Positions 8,738 to 18,391 of a stretch of 38,237 bases of DNA are shown here, in pieces. The notes under the pieces were generated by a model, which was not told where the DNA came from, did not search any database, and saw only the letters and a list, made by a program, of their open reading frames with translations. The translations under genes were made by a program, and so were the position numbers. Within the stretch, counting starts at the first letter, position 1. Every line of letters starts with the position of its first letter. Source of the stretch: Promicromonosporaceae bacterium (GTDB taxonomy: Bacteria > Actinomycetota > Actinomycetes > Actinomycetales > Cellulomonadaceae); assembly GCA_009783295.1 (NCBI GenBank), contig WRHK01000036.1:1-38237 (forward strand), written 5' to 3'.

Positions 8738-10054
8738 GTGCTCGACATCAACGCCCTCGCGGCGGTCCTGATCGCCGTCGCGGTCGCGCCGATCGTCACC
8801 CACCTGCTCGGCCGCCTCGTGCCCGTGCCGCTGCCCGTCGTCGAGATCCTGCTGGGCATGCTGCTGGGCCCGTCGCTGCTCGGCTGGGTCGCCCCCGGCG
8901 GCCTGCCCGCGACGCTGGGCCGCACGGGCATCGCGGTGCTCGTGTACCTCGCGGGGTACGAGCTCGACTACCGCTCCATGACCGGCAGGCTGCTGGGGCG
9001 CGCCACCTACGGCTGGCTGCTCACGCTCGGCGTGTGCATCGGGCTCGGGATGGCCGTCGCCTTCGGGGCGAACGCCGCGGGCGTGGCCGTGCGCGCCGAC
9101 TCGACCGTCTCGCTCGCGACGTCCGGCCTGCTCATCGGCATCGCGCTGACCTCCACGGCGCTCGGGTCGTCGCTGCCCGCGATGCGCGACTCGGGCACCA
9201 TCGACACGGCCTTCGGCAAGGCCGTGCTGACCTCCGGGGCCATCGGCCAGTTCGCGCCGCTCATCGCCCTGTCGATCCTGTTCAACCACGACCGCCCCGT
9301 GTGGCAGTCGGCGCTGGCGTTCGTCGGGTTCGCCGTCCTGGCCGTCGCCGCCATCCTGGTCTCCCGCCGGGGCATGCCCGGGTGGGCGCAGCGCATCGCA
9401 TCCTCGACGTTGCACACCTCCGGGCACTTCTCGGTGCGGCTCGCCGTCGCCGCCCTGTTCGGCATCGCGGCCCTCGCGCTCGACGTGTTCGGGATGGACC
9501 TGCTCATCGGCGCCTTCGCGGCCGGCGCGCTGATGCGGCAGCTCATGCGCAACGTCGACGAGCCCATGAAGGGCATCACCGAGCGCAAGATCCAGGCCAT
9601 CGGCTTCGGGTTCCTGATCCCCGTCTTCTTCGTGTCCACGGGCATCAACTTCGACCTCGAGGGCTTCGCGCGGGAGCCGCTCGCGCTGCTGCTCATCCCG
9701 GTGTTCGTCGTGTGCCTGTTCGTGGGCCGCGGGCTGCCCGGCTCGCTCGTGCTCGGGTTCCGCGGGGTCACGGGCCGCGACCGCGTGGCGGCCGCGCTGT
9801 GGACGTCGGTCGCGCTCGCCGTCATCGTCTTCATGGTCAACATCGCCACCGACGCCGGGGCCGTCAGCTCCGTCGTCGGGGCCGCGATGATCGGCGCGGG
9901 GATGATCTCGGTGCTCGTGTTCCCCACGCTCGCGATCGCCCTGCGGGGACCCGGCGTGCGGCCGTCGGGGCCGTCGGCCGTCGAGGTCGCCGCCGCCGAG
10001 GCCGCCGTGATGCTCGCCCGCGAGGCGGAGGAGCGCCGGAACAAGGGGGCCTGA
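8738..10054 (+). CDS. Cation/proton antiporter (CPA2, Kef/Na+-H+ exchanger family)
   Basis: A 438-residue polytopic membrane protein with about 12 hydrophobic segments along the whole length. Family-like sequences include a first half rich in small residues (LLGMLLGPSLLGWVAPGG), GIALTSTALGSSLPAMRDSG in the middle, and the FLIPVFFVSTGINFDL segment typical of Kef-type exchangers near residue 300. There is no C-terminal TrkA-N/RCK domain; the tail is a short charged helix (EAAVMLAREAEERRNKGA). It would exchange Na+ or K+ for protons, in pH or ion homeostasis. The GTG start follows directly on a -10 box, which indicates a leaderless mRNA. It is convergent with dps across a perfect palindrome. Ion specificity cannot be inferred. 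Confidence 0.88.
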   Translation: MLDINALAAVLIAVAVAPIVTHLLGRLVPVPLPVVEILLGMLLGPSLLGWVAPGGLPATLGRTGIAVLVYLAGYELDYRSMTGRLLGRATYGWLLTLGVCIGLGMAVAFGANAAGVAVRADSTVSLATSGLLIGIALTSTALGSSLPAMRDSGTIDTAFGKAVLTSGAIGQFAPLIALSILFNHDRPVWQSALAFVGFAVLAVAAILVSRRGMPGWAQRIASSTLHTSGHFSVRLAVAALFGIAALALDVFGMDLLIGAFAAGALMRQLMRNVDEPMKGITERKIQAIGFGFLIPVFFVSTGINFDLEGFAREPLALLLIPVFVVCLFVGRGLPGSLVLGFRGVTGRDRVAAALWTSVALAVIVFMVNIATDAGAVSSVVGAAMIGAGMISVLVFPTLAIALRGPGVRPSGPSAVEVAAAEAAVMLAREAEERRNKGA

Positions 10055-10072
10055 GCGCCCGCCGGCGCGGCG

Positions 10073-10100
10073 GAGCCGGGCCCCGGCCGGGGCCCGGCTC
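10073..10100. terminator. Bidirectional terminator, perfect 28-bp palindrome
   Basis: A 28-base perfect palindrome (arm GAGCCGGGCCCCGG, immediately followed by its reverse complement). It lies between the 3' ends of the convergent antiporter and dps genes and presumably terminates both transcripts. Confidence 0.8.
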
Positions 10101-10106
10101 GCCCGG

Positions 10107-10661
10107 CTACATCGCCTGGCGCGCCTCGCGCGCGGCGTCGAGCTCGGTCGTCGCGCCCTCGGTGGCGAGCGCCCCGCCCGAGCTCTCCAGGTGCGCCCTG
10201 ACGAACCAGTGGAACAGCTCGAGGTCGTGCAGGTGGCCGATGAGCAGGTCGTTCGTCACGGCGTCGAGCTGCTCGGTGTCCGCCGCCGCCTGGCGGTGCG
10301 ACGCGATGACCCCCTGGTACACCTCGTCGAGCGCGCCGAGGTGCTCGATAGCCGACGCCCGCCCCAGCGTGTAGTCGTCCCACGTGCGGGCCGCGACCAG
10401 CGCACCGGGCGTCCCGACCGGCGCGACGCCCAGGGTCGCGATGCGCTCGGCGACGGCGTCGGCCATCCCGCGCACGGCGTCCACCTGCGGGTCGAGCATC
10501 TCGTGCACCGCGATGAAGTGCGGCCCCACCACGTTCCAGTGGATGTGCTTGAGCGTGAGCTGGAGGTCGTTGAGCGAGTGCAGGCGCTCCTGGAGGATCT
10601 CGGCGACCTTCGCCCCCTGCTCGAGCGTCAGGGACGGGACGGTGTATCGGGGCAGAGCCAT
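10107..10661 (-). CDS. dps: Dps family DNA-binding ferritin-like protein
   Basis: A 184-residue four-helix-bundle protein that oxidises Fe(II) with peroxide, stores iron in a 12-mer shell and protects DNA. The intersubunit ferroxidase residues expected of Dps are present: His41 in HIHWNVVG, His53 and Asp57 in VHEMLDPQVDAV, and Asp68 and Glu72 in ADAVAERIATLG. The N-terminal tail is short. The C-terminal tail beyond the bundle (~165-184) is Ala/Glu/Arg-rich and could contact DNA, though it is not strongly basic. The start is ATG at 10661, with GGAGAG about 5 nt upstream on the minus strand. It is monocistronic and adjacent to, but apparently not part of, the two-component operon whose kinase gene ends 14 nt upstream. 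Confidence 0.93.
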   Translation of the reverse strand: MALPRYTVPSLTLEQGAKVAEILQERLHSLNDLQLTLKHIHWNVVGPHFIAVHEMLDPQVDAVRGMADAVAERIATLGVAPVGTPGALVAARTWDDYTLGRASAIEHLGALDEVYQGVIASHRQAAADTEQLDAVTNDLLIGHLHDLELFHWFVRAHLESSGGALATEGATTELDAAREARQAM

Positions 10662-10675
10662 GGTCTCTCTCCGGT

Positions 10676-12319
10676 TCAGTCGACGGGAGTGCGGTCGCCC
10701 CCAGTCTGGTTCCGGACGTGACCGCTCGCTAGGGGGTGCCGGGTGACTCCGGCGCGCGGCAGGTACACCTCGACGGTGGTGCCGTGACCGGCGGCGCCGC
10801 GGGGCGCCTCGTCGGCGGTGCGGCTGCTCACCTCGACGCGCCCGCCGTGGGCGGCGACGATCGACTGGACGATCGCGAGCCCCAGCCCCGTGGACCCGAA
10901 CTGGTGGCCGCGGGCGGCGTCGCCGCGCGTGAAGCGGCGGAACAGCACGGGGCGCAGCGGCGCGGGGATGCCCGGGCCGTCGTCGGACACCGACAGCACC
11001 ACCGAGCCGCCCGGGCCGTCGTCCTCCGCCCTCACCCCGACCTTGACGCGCGTCCCGGCCGGGGTGTGCACGCGGGCGTTGGCCAGCAGGTTCGTCAGCA
11101 CCTGTCGCAGGCGGGACTCGTCGCCGACGACGGCGGTGGCGTCGACGTCGTGCTCATCGTCCTCGGACCACTCGAGGTCCGGCAGGTCCACCTCCCACGC
11201 GTGGTCCGGGCCTGCGGCGTGCGCGTCGGTCACGGCGTCGACGGCGAGCCCTGCCAGGTCCACCGGCGCGCGGTCGAGCGGGCGGCCGGCGTCGAGCCGT
11301 GCGAGCAGCAGCAGGTCGTCGACCAGGGTGCTCATGCGCGTCGCCTCAGACTCGATCCGCTGGAGCGCCCGCGAGGCGTTCGGCGGCACCACCTCGGGGG
11401 CGCGGCGCACCAGCTCCGCGTACCCGCGGATCGAGGCGAGCGGCGTGCGCAGCTCGTGGGAGGCGTCGGCGACGAACTGCCGCACGTGCGTCTCCGACTG
11501 GTGGCGGGCCTCGAGCGACGCCTCGACGTTGTCGATCATCCGGTTGAGCGCGGCGCCCACCTGCCCGGCCTCGGTGCGCTCGTCGGTGTGCGCGGCCTGG
11601 ACGCGGGGCAGCGCGGCGACCTCGCCGCGGGAGAGCTCGAGCTCGGACACCCGGCTCGCGGCGGCCGCGACCGACTCGAGCGGCCGCAGCGAGCGCCGCA
11701 CCAGCCAGGTGCCCCCGGCGGCGGTGACCAGCAGCCCGACGACGCCGATGGCCGCCTCCACCGCGAGATAGCGCCGCACGGTGTCGGTGACGCTCGACGT
11801 CGACAGCGCGATGACGGCCGACTCCCCGTCGAAGGTCACCGTCGCGACGGCGCGGTAGTCGCCCAGGCCGGCGACGCTGACGTCGTGCCGCGCCCCGTCG
11901 TTCGGCACTGCCTGGAGGTCGGCGACCTGCTGGTCCGTCAGCTCGGTGAAGCTGTTGTGCTGCGTGAGGTACCCGGCGCGCTCGAGCTGCCCGCCCGAGA
12001 AGATCGCCACGATGGTGCCCACGTCCTGCCCGATCCACGGGCCGTACGCCCGCCCGGTGCCGGACGTCCGCGCGGCCGGCCCGCTGCCGCCGTGGCCCGG
12101 CCCGAACGGGCCGTTGGCGGGCGGCGGCATGACGAGCCGCTGCGCCGCCTGCGTGAGCTGCGCGTCCAGCCGCGACACGAGCTGCGTGCGCAGCGCGAGC
12201 GTCGAGGCGAGCGAGACCGCGGAGGTGAACGCGAGCAGCACGGCGATCAGCACCACGACCAGCTGGCGCCGCAGGGGCCAGCCGCGCCCCCGTGCGCCGC
12301 GCGCGAGGCGCCCGGTCAT
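10676..12319 (-). CDS. Membrane sensor histidine kinase (HAMP-HisKA-HATPase)
   Basis: A 547-residue kinase, the signal-sensing half of a two-component system. The first transmembrane helix is at ~20-42 (LVVVLIAVLLAFTSAVSLAST). An extracytoplasmic region (~43-165) carries a Gly/Pro-rich stretch, and a second helix lies at ~172-192 (AAIGVVGLLVTAAGGTWLV). A HAMP linker follows, then the HisKA domain with phosphoacceptor His288 (ADASHELRTPLASIRGY), and a HATPase_c domain with N box (LTNLLANARVHTP), DDGPGIP and GSTGLGLAIV. The start is chosen at the ATG (12319) that overlaps the regulator stop as ATGA, so translation is coupled. The arrangement resembles the actinobacterial TcrY/TrcS/MprB-like kinases; the stimulus is unknown. 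Confidence 0.93.
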   Translation of the reverse strand: MTGRLARGARGRGWPLRRQLVVVLIAVLLAFTSAVSLASTLALRTQLVSRLDAQLTQAAQRLVMPPPANGPFGPGHGGSGPAARTSGTGRAYGPWIGQDVGTIVAIFSGGQLERAGYLTQHNSFTELTDQQVADLQAVPNDGARHDVSVAGLGDYRAVATVTFDGESAVIALSTSSVTDTVRRYLAVEAAIGVVGLLVTAAGGTWLVRRSLRPLESVAAAASRVSELELSRGEVAALPRVQAAHTDERTEAGQVGAALNRMIDNVEASLEARHQSETHVRQFVADASHELRTPLASIRGYAELVRRAPEVVPPNASRALQRIESEATRMSTLVDDLLLLARLDAGRPLDRAPVDLAGLAVDAVTDAHAAGPDHAWEVDLPDLEWSEDDEHDVDATAVVGDESRLRQVLTNLLANARVHTPAGTRVKVGVRAEDDGPGGSVVLSVSDDGPGIPAPLRPVLFRRFTRGDAARGHQFGSTGLGLAIVQSIVAAHGGRVEVSSRTADEAPRGAAGHGTTVEVYLPRAGVTRHPLASGHVRNQTGGDRTPVD

Positions 12320-13113
12320 GCGGCGTCCGCCCCGGGCTTGAGCACGTACCCGACTCCCCGCAGGGTATGGATCATGGGCGTGCGGCCCTTGTCGATCTTG
12401 CGGCGCAGGTAGGACACGTAGAGCTCGACGATGTTGGTCTGGCCGCCGAAGTCGTAGTGCCACACCCGGTCCAGGATCTGCAGCTTCGACAGCACGCGGC
12501 GGGGGTTGCGCATCAGGTAGCGCAGCAGCTCGAACTCCGTCGCGGTGAGCGAGACGGGCTCCCCGCCGCGGGTCACGTCGTGCGAGTCCTCGTCCAGCAC
12601 CAGGTCGCCGACGACGAGCACCGCCTCCTGGGCGGCCGTCGCGGCGCCGGTGCGGCGCAGCAGGCCCCGCAGGCGGGCGACCACCTCCTCGAGGCTGAAC
12701 GGTTTGGTCACGTAGTCGTCGCCGCCCGCCAGCAGCCCGGCGACACGGTCCTCGACGGCGTCGCGCGCGGTGAGGAACAGCACCGGCACCTGGGTGTCGT
12801 GCTCGCGGATGCGGCGCAGCACCGTCAGCCCGTCGAGGTCCGGGAGCATGACGTCGAGCACGATGACGTCGGGCGCGTCCTCCCGTGCGGCCCGGATGGC
12901 GCCCTGCCCGTCCAGCACGGCGTGCGCCTCCCACCCCTCGTAGCGCAGCGCCGCGGTCAGCAGCTCCGCGAGGTTGGGCTCGTCGTCGACCACCAGGACG
13001 CGCAAGGGGCTGCCGTCGGGGCGCGTCAGGGCCGGCTGGGCGCGCGCCAGAGGCCCGGTGAGCGCCGAGGGCAGGGTGGTCGACGAGGGGTCCGTGCCGT
13101 TCATGGGTTCCAT
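12316..13113 (-). CDS. OmpR/PhoB-family response regulator
   Basis: A 265-residue DNA-binding regulator partnered with the downstream kinase. A ~36-residue N-terminal extension precedes the receiver domain (LRVLVVDDEPNLAE), whose phosphoacceptor is Asp87 (VIVLDVMLPDLDG). The switch Thr (LFLTARD) and Lys (VTKPF) are both present. The C-terminal winged helix (~165-262) includes LTATEFELLRYLMRNP and VELYVSYLRRKIDKG. The ATG at 13113 is supported by GGAGCG about 9 nt upstream; an ATG three codons later is possible. The gene order regulator then kinase, with a 4-nt overlap, is typical. Its targets are not evident in the window. Confidence 0.93.
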   Translation of the reverse strand: MEPMNGTDPSSTTLPSALTGPLARAQPALTRPDGSPLRVLVVDDEPNLAELLTAALRYEGWEAHAVLDGQGAIRAAREDAPDVIVLDVMLPDLDGLTVLRRIREHDTQVPVLFLTARDAVEDRVAGLLAGGDDYVTKPFSLEEVVARLRGLLRRTGAATAAQEAVLVVGDLVLDEDSHDVTRGGEPVSLTATEFELLRYLMRNPRRVLSKLQILDRVWHYDFGGQTNIVELYVSYLRRKIDKGRTPMIHTLRGVGYVLKPGADAA

Positions 13114-13233
13114 GGTGACGGGCGCTCCCGCCCGGACCCTGTGGCCTTGCTGTGCGCGCCCTGTGCGACGTCCTGCCGCGGCCCGGGCGACGACGGCGAA
13201 CCCGCAACGCGCGGAGGGTCGCGGAGCGCCAGG

Positions 13234-13842
13234 TCAGGCCGACAGCCCCGTGAGCAGCGGCATCACGACCTCGTCGAGGATCGCGTCGATCGTGGCGACC
13301 GGCACGGGCTTGAGGCTCATGAGCATCTCGGCGCGCACCAGGTCGAACGCGAGCGAGCGGACGCGCGGCGTCAGGCGCGCCAGGTCGAGCTCGCCACGGG
13401 CCACGGCCCGCTGGTAGATGACGTCGGAGCGCGGAGCGCGGTCGCCCACGACGGCGTCGCGCAGGTCGACCAATCCCGTGCCCGTCTCCGTGAAGTACCC
13501 GCCCAGCCGGGTGGCGCCGACGATCGCCACCCGGACGCGGGTGCGGTTGGCCCACGTCAGCAGCGCGTGCAGGTCGCCGCGCAGGGTGCCGGTGTCGGCG
13601 GGCTCGAACGGCTCGCTCGCGGCCCCGTGCACGACAGCGGCGTGCGCCAGCTCGGGCTTGGTGGGCCAGCGGCGGTAGACGACCGCGCGGCTGGTGGCCG
13701 CGCGCGCCGCGACCCCCTCGTAGGTGAGCCCGTCGTACCCGTGCTCGACCAGCGCCTCCCATGCGGCGTCGAGCAGAGCGGCCTCGAGCTCCTCGCCGCG
13801 GCGGCGGCGCCGGACGGGTCGGTCCGCATCGACAAGAGACAT
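13234..13842 (-). CDS. TetR-family transcriptional regulator
   Basis: A 202-residue repressor. The N-terminal helix-turn-helix spans about residues 15-60 (ALLDAAWEALVEHGYDGLT, then VVYRRWPTKPEL as the recognition-helix end). The C-terminal ligand-binding domain resembles the TetR_C_11-type group (helical, with LRGDLHALLTWANRTR). The start at 13842 is supported by GGAAGGA about 7 nt upstream; a longer in-frame start 16 codons upstream would overlap the promoter region. It is divergent from an MFS exporter across 71 bases. By family precedent it probably represses that exporter and itself and is released by an exported drug. Confidence 0.9.
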   Translation of the reverse strand: MSLVDADRPVRRRRRGEELEAALLDAAWEALVEHGYDGLTYEGVAARAATSRAVVYRRWPTKPELAHAAVVHGAASEPFEPADTGTLRGDLHALLTWANRTRVRVAIVGATRLGGYFTETGTGLVDLRDAVVGDRAPRSDVIYQRAVARGELDLARLTPRVRSLAFDLVRAEMLMSLKPVPVATIDAILDEVVMPLLTGLSA

Positions 13843-13913
13843 GGTGTTCCTTCCGGGCGCCCGAGGGTTTAAGATCCACTCTGTATCCACAGCATGACAC
13901 AGGGAGCGTCACC
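13843..13913. promoter_or_regulatory. Divergent tetR/MFS promoter with candidate TetR operator
   Basis: The 71-base divergent intergenic region holds TAAGAT (13870-13875), a good -10 for the rightward MFS gene. Just downstream is an imperfect inverted repeat, CTCTGT (13879-13884) and ACACAG (13897-13902), with a 12-base spacer. An operator there would block the MFS promoter. AGGGAG at 13901-13906 is the ribosome site for the MFS gene. The operator assignment rests only on symmetry and location. Confidence 0.4.
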
Positions 13914-15347
13914 ATGACCGCCACCGGCACCGCGAGCCCCACCCGGTCGCGTCTCGGCATGGATCCGCAGGTCATGCGGACCACCTGGACCGTCCTGGTC
14001 GGCGGCATGGCCGTCCTCTTCGACACCACCATCGTCGCGGTCGCCATCCGCACGCTCGCCACCGACCTGAACGTCGGGCTCGCCACGATCCAGTGGGTCT
14101 CGACCGCCTACCTGCTCGCCCTGGGCGTCGCCGTGCCGCTGGTCGGGTGGGCGCAGCGCGTGCTCGGCGCCAAGCGGCTCTGGATGATCGCCCTGACGAT
14201 CTTCCTGGTCGGGTCGATCCTCAGCTCCCTGTCGTGGTCCGCTGCGAGCCTCATCGCCTTCCGCGCCGTCCAGGGCCTGGGAGGCGGCATGCTCATGCCC
14301 CTGATGATGACGATGGTCATGCAGGCGGCGCGCGGCCAGAACCTCGGCCGGATGGCCGTCGTCATCGGCCTGCCCGTCGCCCTCGGCCCCATCGTCGGGC
14401 CCGTCATCGGCGGCCTGATCCTCCAGCACCTGCACTGGTCGTGGCTCTTCTGGGTCAACGTGCCGTTCTGCGTCGCCGGCCTGATCCTCGCCTCGCGGTA
14501 CCTCGCACCGGACGGGCCGGTGCAGCGCGTGCGGCTCGACGTCGTCGGCCTCCTTCTGCTGGCCCCCGGCCTCGTCGGCATCCTCTACGGCCTGAGCAAC
14601 GTCTCCGGCGACGGCGGGTTCTCCCGCGCCGACGTCTGGGCGCCCGCGGGCGCCGGCATCGTGCTGGCCGCCGGGTTCTGCCTGTGGGCGCTGCCGCGCG
14701 GGCGGCGCGCCCTGGTCGACATCGGGCTGCTGCGGCACCGCCCGCTCGCGACGTCGTCGGTGCTGATGTTCCTGTCCGGCTTCGGGCTCTTCGGCGCGAT
14801 GCTGCTGCTGCCGCTCTACTTCCAGACGGTGCGCGGGCACGACGTGCTGACCGCCGCCCTGCTCCTGGCCGCCCAGGGCGTCGGCGCGCTGGCGAGCCGC
14901 GTCGCTCTGGGCCGGGTCATCGACAAGGTAGGCCCGCGCTGGATCACCCTGACGTCGTTCGTCGTGGTGCTGCTGGCGACCATCCCGTTCGCGCTCGCCG
15001 GGGCGGCGACCAGCGAGTCCTGGCTGATCGTGGTCCTCTTCTTCCGCGGCCTGGGCCTGGGGTCCGCGATGATCCCGCTCATGGCCCACGCCTTCGAGGG
15101 CATGGCGCACGACGACGTCCCCGACGCCTCGATCGTCAGCCGGCTCTTCCAGCAGCTCGGCGGCTCGTTCGGCACGGCCATCCTGGCGACGGTGCTCGCG
15201 AGCGCGACGTCGGGCGCCCACTCCCTCGACGACGCCGCGACCGGCTTCGACCAGGCCTTCTGGGTCGCGGTGGCCTTCACCGCGGTGGCCGTCGGGGTGT
15301 CGTTCCTGCTCCCGGCCACCCGGCCAGCGGCCACTCTCCCGGAGTAG
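13914..15347 (+). CDS. MFS multidrug exporter (DHA2, 14-helix, EmrB/QacA type)
   Basis: A 477-residue proton-coupled efflux pump of the major facilitator superfamily. Hydrophobic segments along the length are consistent with about 14 helices. The first helix has the DHA2-type LVGGMAVLFDTTIVAVAIRTL. The motif-A region follows as PLVGWAQRVLGAKRLW, and the helix-5 antiporter motif appears as GLPVALGPIVGPVIGGLIL. The ATG at 13914 has AGGGAG 8 nt upstream. The divergent TetR gene and the operator-like repeat suggest induction by a toxic substrate. It ends 29 nt before the GH13 gene, but that gene has its own leaderless promoter, so the two need not be one operon. The drug specificity is unknown. 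Confidence 0.92.
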   Translation: MTATGTASPTRSRLGMDPQVMRTTWTVLVGGMAVLFDTTIVAVAIRTLATDLNVGLATIQWVSTAYLLALGVAVPLVGWAQRVLGAKRLWMIALTIFLVGSILSSLSWSAASLIAFRAVQGLGGGMLMPLMMTMVMQAARGQNLGRMAVVIGLPVALGPIVGPVIGGLILQHLHWSWLFWVNVPFCVAGLILASRYLAPDGPVQRVRLDVVGLLLLAPGLVGILYGLSNVSGDGGFSRADVWAPAGAGIVLAAGFCLWALPRGRRALVDIGLLRHRPLATSSVLMFLSGFGLFGAMLLLPLYFQTVRGHDVLTAALLLAAQGVGALASRVALGRVIDKVGPRWITLTSFVVVLLATIPFALAGAATSESWLIVVLFFRGLGLGSAMIPLMAHAFEGMAHDDVPDASIVSRLFQQLGGSFGTAILATVLASATSGAHSLDDAATGFDQAFWVAVAFTAVAVGVSFLLPATRPAATLPE

Positions 15348-15364
15348 CCGCGCGGCCGACTGTG

Positions 15365-15376
15365 TAGCGTTCTCGC
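15365..15376 (+). promoter_or_regulatory. -10 box for a leaderless GH13 transcript
   Basis: TAGCGT at 15365-15370 fits TANNNT and is followed by exactly six bases before the GTG at 15377. This is the same geometry as before the antiporter gene. No Shine-Dalgarno is present. Confidence 0.6.
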
Positions 15377-16720
15377 GTGACCCGACAGGAGCACCACACG
15401 ACGGCTGACCACGGCACGGAACCCGGCTGGGTCCGGCACGCGATCTGGTGGCACCTGTACCCGCTCGGGTTCGTCGACGCCTTCCCCGAGCCGCCCTCCG
15501 GCCCCGCCCAGCCCGAGGAGCACCGGCTGCTTCGCGTGATCGGCTGGCTCGACCACGCTGCCGGCCTGGGCGCGTCGGGCATCGCGTTGGGCCCGATCTT
15601 CGACTCCGCCACCCACGGTTACGACACGCTCGACTACCTGCGGATCGACCCCCGGCTCGGCACCGACGACGACTTCGACCAGCTCGTCACCGCGGCCCAC
15701 GCGCGCGGGCTGCGGATCAAGCTCGACGGCGTCTTCAACCACGTGGCCCGCGAGCACCCGCGCGTCCAGGCAGCGCTGGCGGCCGGGCCCGGCAGCGAGG
15801 AGATGCGCTGGTTCCGACCCAGGGTCACCGACGACGGGCACGTCGAGCTCGACACCTTCGAGGGCCACGAGCAGCTCATCGCGCTCAACCACGACGAGCC
15901 CGAGGTGCGCGCGCACGTCGCCGACGTGATGAGGCACTGGCTCGACCGGGGCGCCGACGCGTGGCGGCTCGACGCCGCCTACCGCGTCCCCACCGACTTC
16001 TGGGCGGCCGTGCTGCCCGAGGTGCGCCGCACCCACCCCGACGTCTGGTTCGAGGCCGAGGTGATCCACGGCGACTGCGCCGCCTTCGTCGAAGCCTCCA
16101 CGGCCGACACCGTCACCCAGTACGAGCTGTGGAAGGCGATCTGGTCGAGCATCGAGAACCGGAACTTCTTCGAGCTCGACTGGGCGCTGCGGCGGCACAG
16201 CGAGATGCTCCAGGACTTCGTGCCCGCCACCTTCGTCGGCAACCACGACGTGACCCGCATCGCCAGCCAGATCAGCGACCAGCGGCACCTGCCGCACGCC
16301 GTCGCGCTGCTCGCCGTGCTGGGCGGCACGCCGAGCATCTACGCCGGCGACGAGCTCGGCTACCGGGCCGTCAAGGAGGACCGCCCCGGCGGGGACGACG
16401 CCGTCCGGCCGGCCTTCGCACCGGACGGGCCGGGCCGGCTCGACGCAGGCTCCGCGGAGGTGCTGCGGCTCCACCAGCGGCTCGTGGGGCTCCGGCGCCG
16501 GCACCCCTGGCTGCGCGAGGCCACCAGCCAGGCCGTGGCGGTGCGCAACGAGCAGTACGTCATCACGGTCGGCGACGGGGGGCAGACGCTGACTCTCGCG
16601 CTGAACCTCTCGGATGCCGAGCTCGGCGTCCCCGGTGGGACGGTGCTCGACGGCGACCCGCGGTCGCGGGCGGGCGACGGGGTGGTCGGGCCACACGGGT
16701 GGGCGATCCTCGAGGCGTGA
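15377..16720 (+). CDS. GH13 alpha-glucosidase/amylase-family enzyme, cytoplasmic
   Basis: A 447-residue retaining alpha-glycosidase with no signal peptide, shorter than most GH13 enzymes. The barrel starts at IWWHLYPLGFVDAF. Conserved region I is LDGVFNHV. The nucleophile is Asp199 (AWRLDAAY), the acid/base Glu228 (WFEAEVIHGD) and the transition-state stabiliser Asp291 (FVGNHDVTRI). Only a short beta-domain C follows (~385-447), and domain B is small. It probably hydrolyses or transfers short alpha-glucans or alpha-glucosides inside the cell. The GTG start is chosen because a -10 box lies exactly 6 nt before it and WVRHAIWWH begins the fold soon after. It is convergent with malate synthase. 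The subfamily is uncertain; trehalose-related or oligo-glucosidase roles remain possible. Confidence 0.88.
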   Translation: MTRQEHHTTADHGTEPGWVRHAIWWHLYPLGFVDAFPEPPSGPAQPEEHRLLRVIGWLDHAAGLGASGIALGPIFDSATHGYDTLDYLRIDPRLGTDDDFDQLVTAAHARGLRIKLDGVFNHVAREHPRVQAALAAGPGSEEMRWFRPRVTDDGHVELDTFEGHEQLIALNHDEPEVRAHVADVMRHWLDRGADAWRLDAAYRVPTDFWAAVLPEVRRTHPDVWFEAEVIHGDCAAFVEASTADTVTQYELWKAIWSSIENRNFFELDWALRRHSEMLQDFVPATFVGNHDVTRIASQISDQRHLPHAVALLAVLGGTPSIYAGDELGYRAVKEDRPGGDDAVRPAFAPDGPGRLDAGSAEVLRLHQRLVGLRRRHPWLREATSQAVAVRNEQYVITVGDGGQTLTLALNLSDAELGVPGGTVLDGDPRSRAGDGVVGPHGWAILEA

Positions 16721-16722
16721 CA

Positions 16723-16759
16723 GGCGGGGCGCTCCGCTCCATGAGCAGACCGCCCCGCC
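16723..16759. terminator. Bidirectional terminator hairpin
   Basis: GGCGGGGCG (16723-16731) pairs with CGCCCCGCC (16751-16759). Inside, TC/GA and GCTC/GAGC pair around a CAT loop, which gives one long hairpin with two single mismatches. It lies between the ends of the convergent GH13 and malate synthase genes. Confidence 0.8.
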
Positions 16760-16778
16760 GCCGCGTTCCCGACCAGCC

Positions 16779-18371
<1,593 letters not shown>

Positions 18372-18391
18372 GTCGTCCCTTCGTGGTGGGT

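Noticed and set aside
3920-9427. A 1.8-kilocodon open frame on the minus strand across the secreted glycosidase and antiporter.
   Set aside because: Composition is Arg/Gly/Ala/Val repeats without domain motifs, while the plus-strand frames hold signal peptide, catalytic motifs and ribosome sites. It is a GC-rich shadow frame.
3736-10374. A very long plus-strand frame in another phase over the same region as the glycosidase.
   Set aside because: Mostly Arg/Pro/Ala shadow sequence, with no domain motifs and no credible start.
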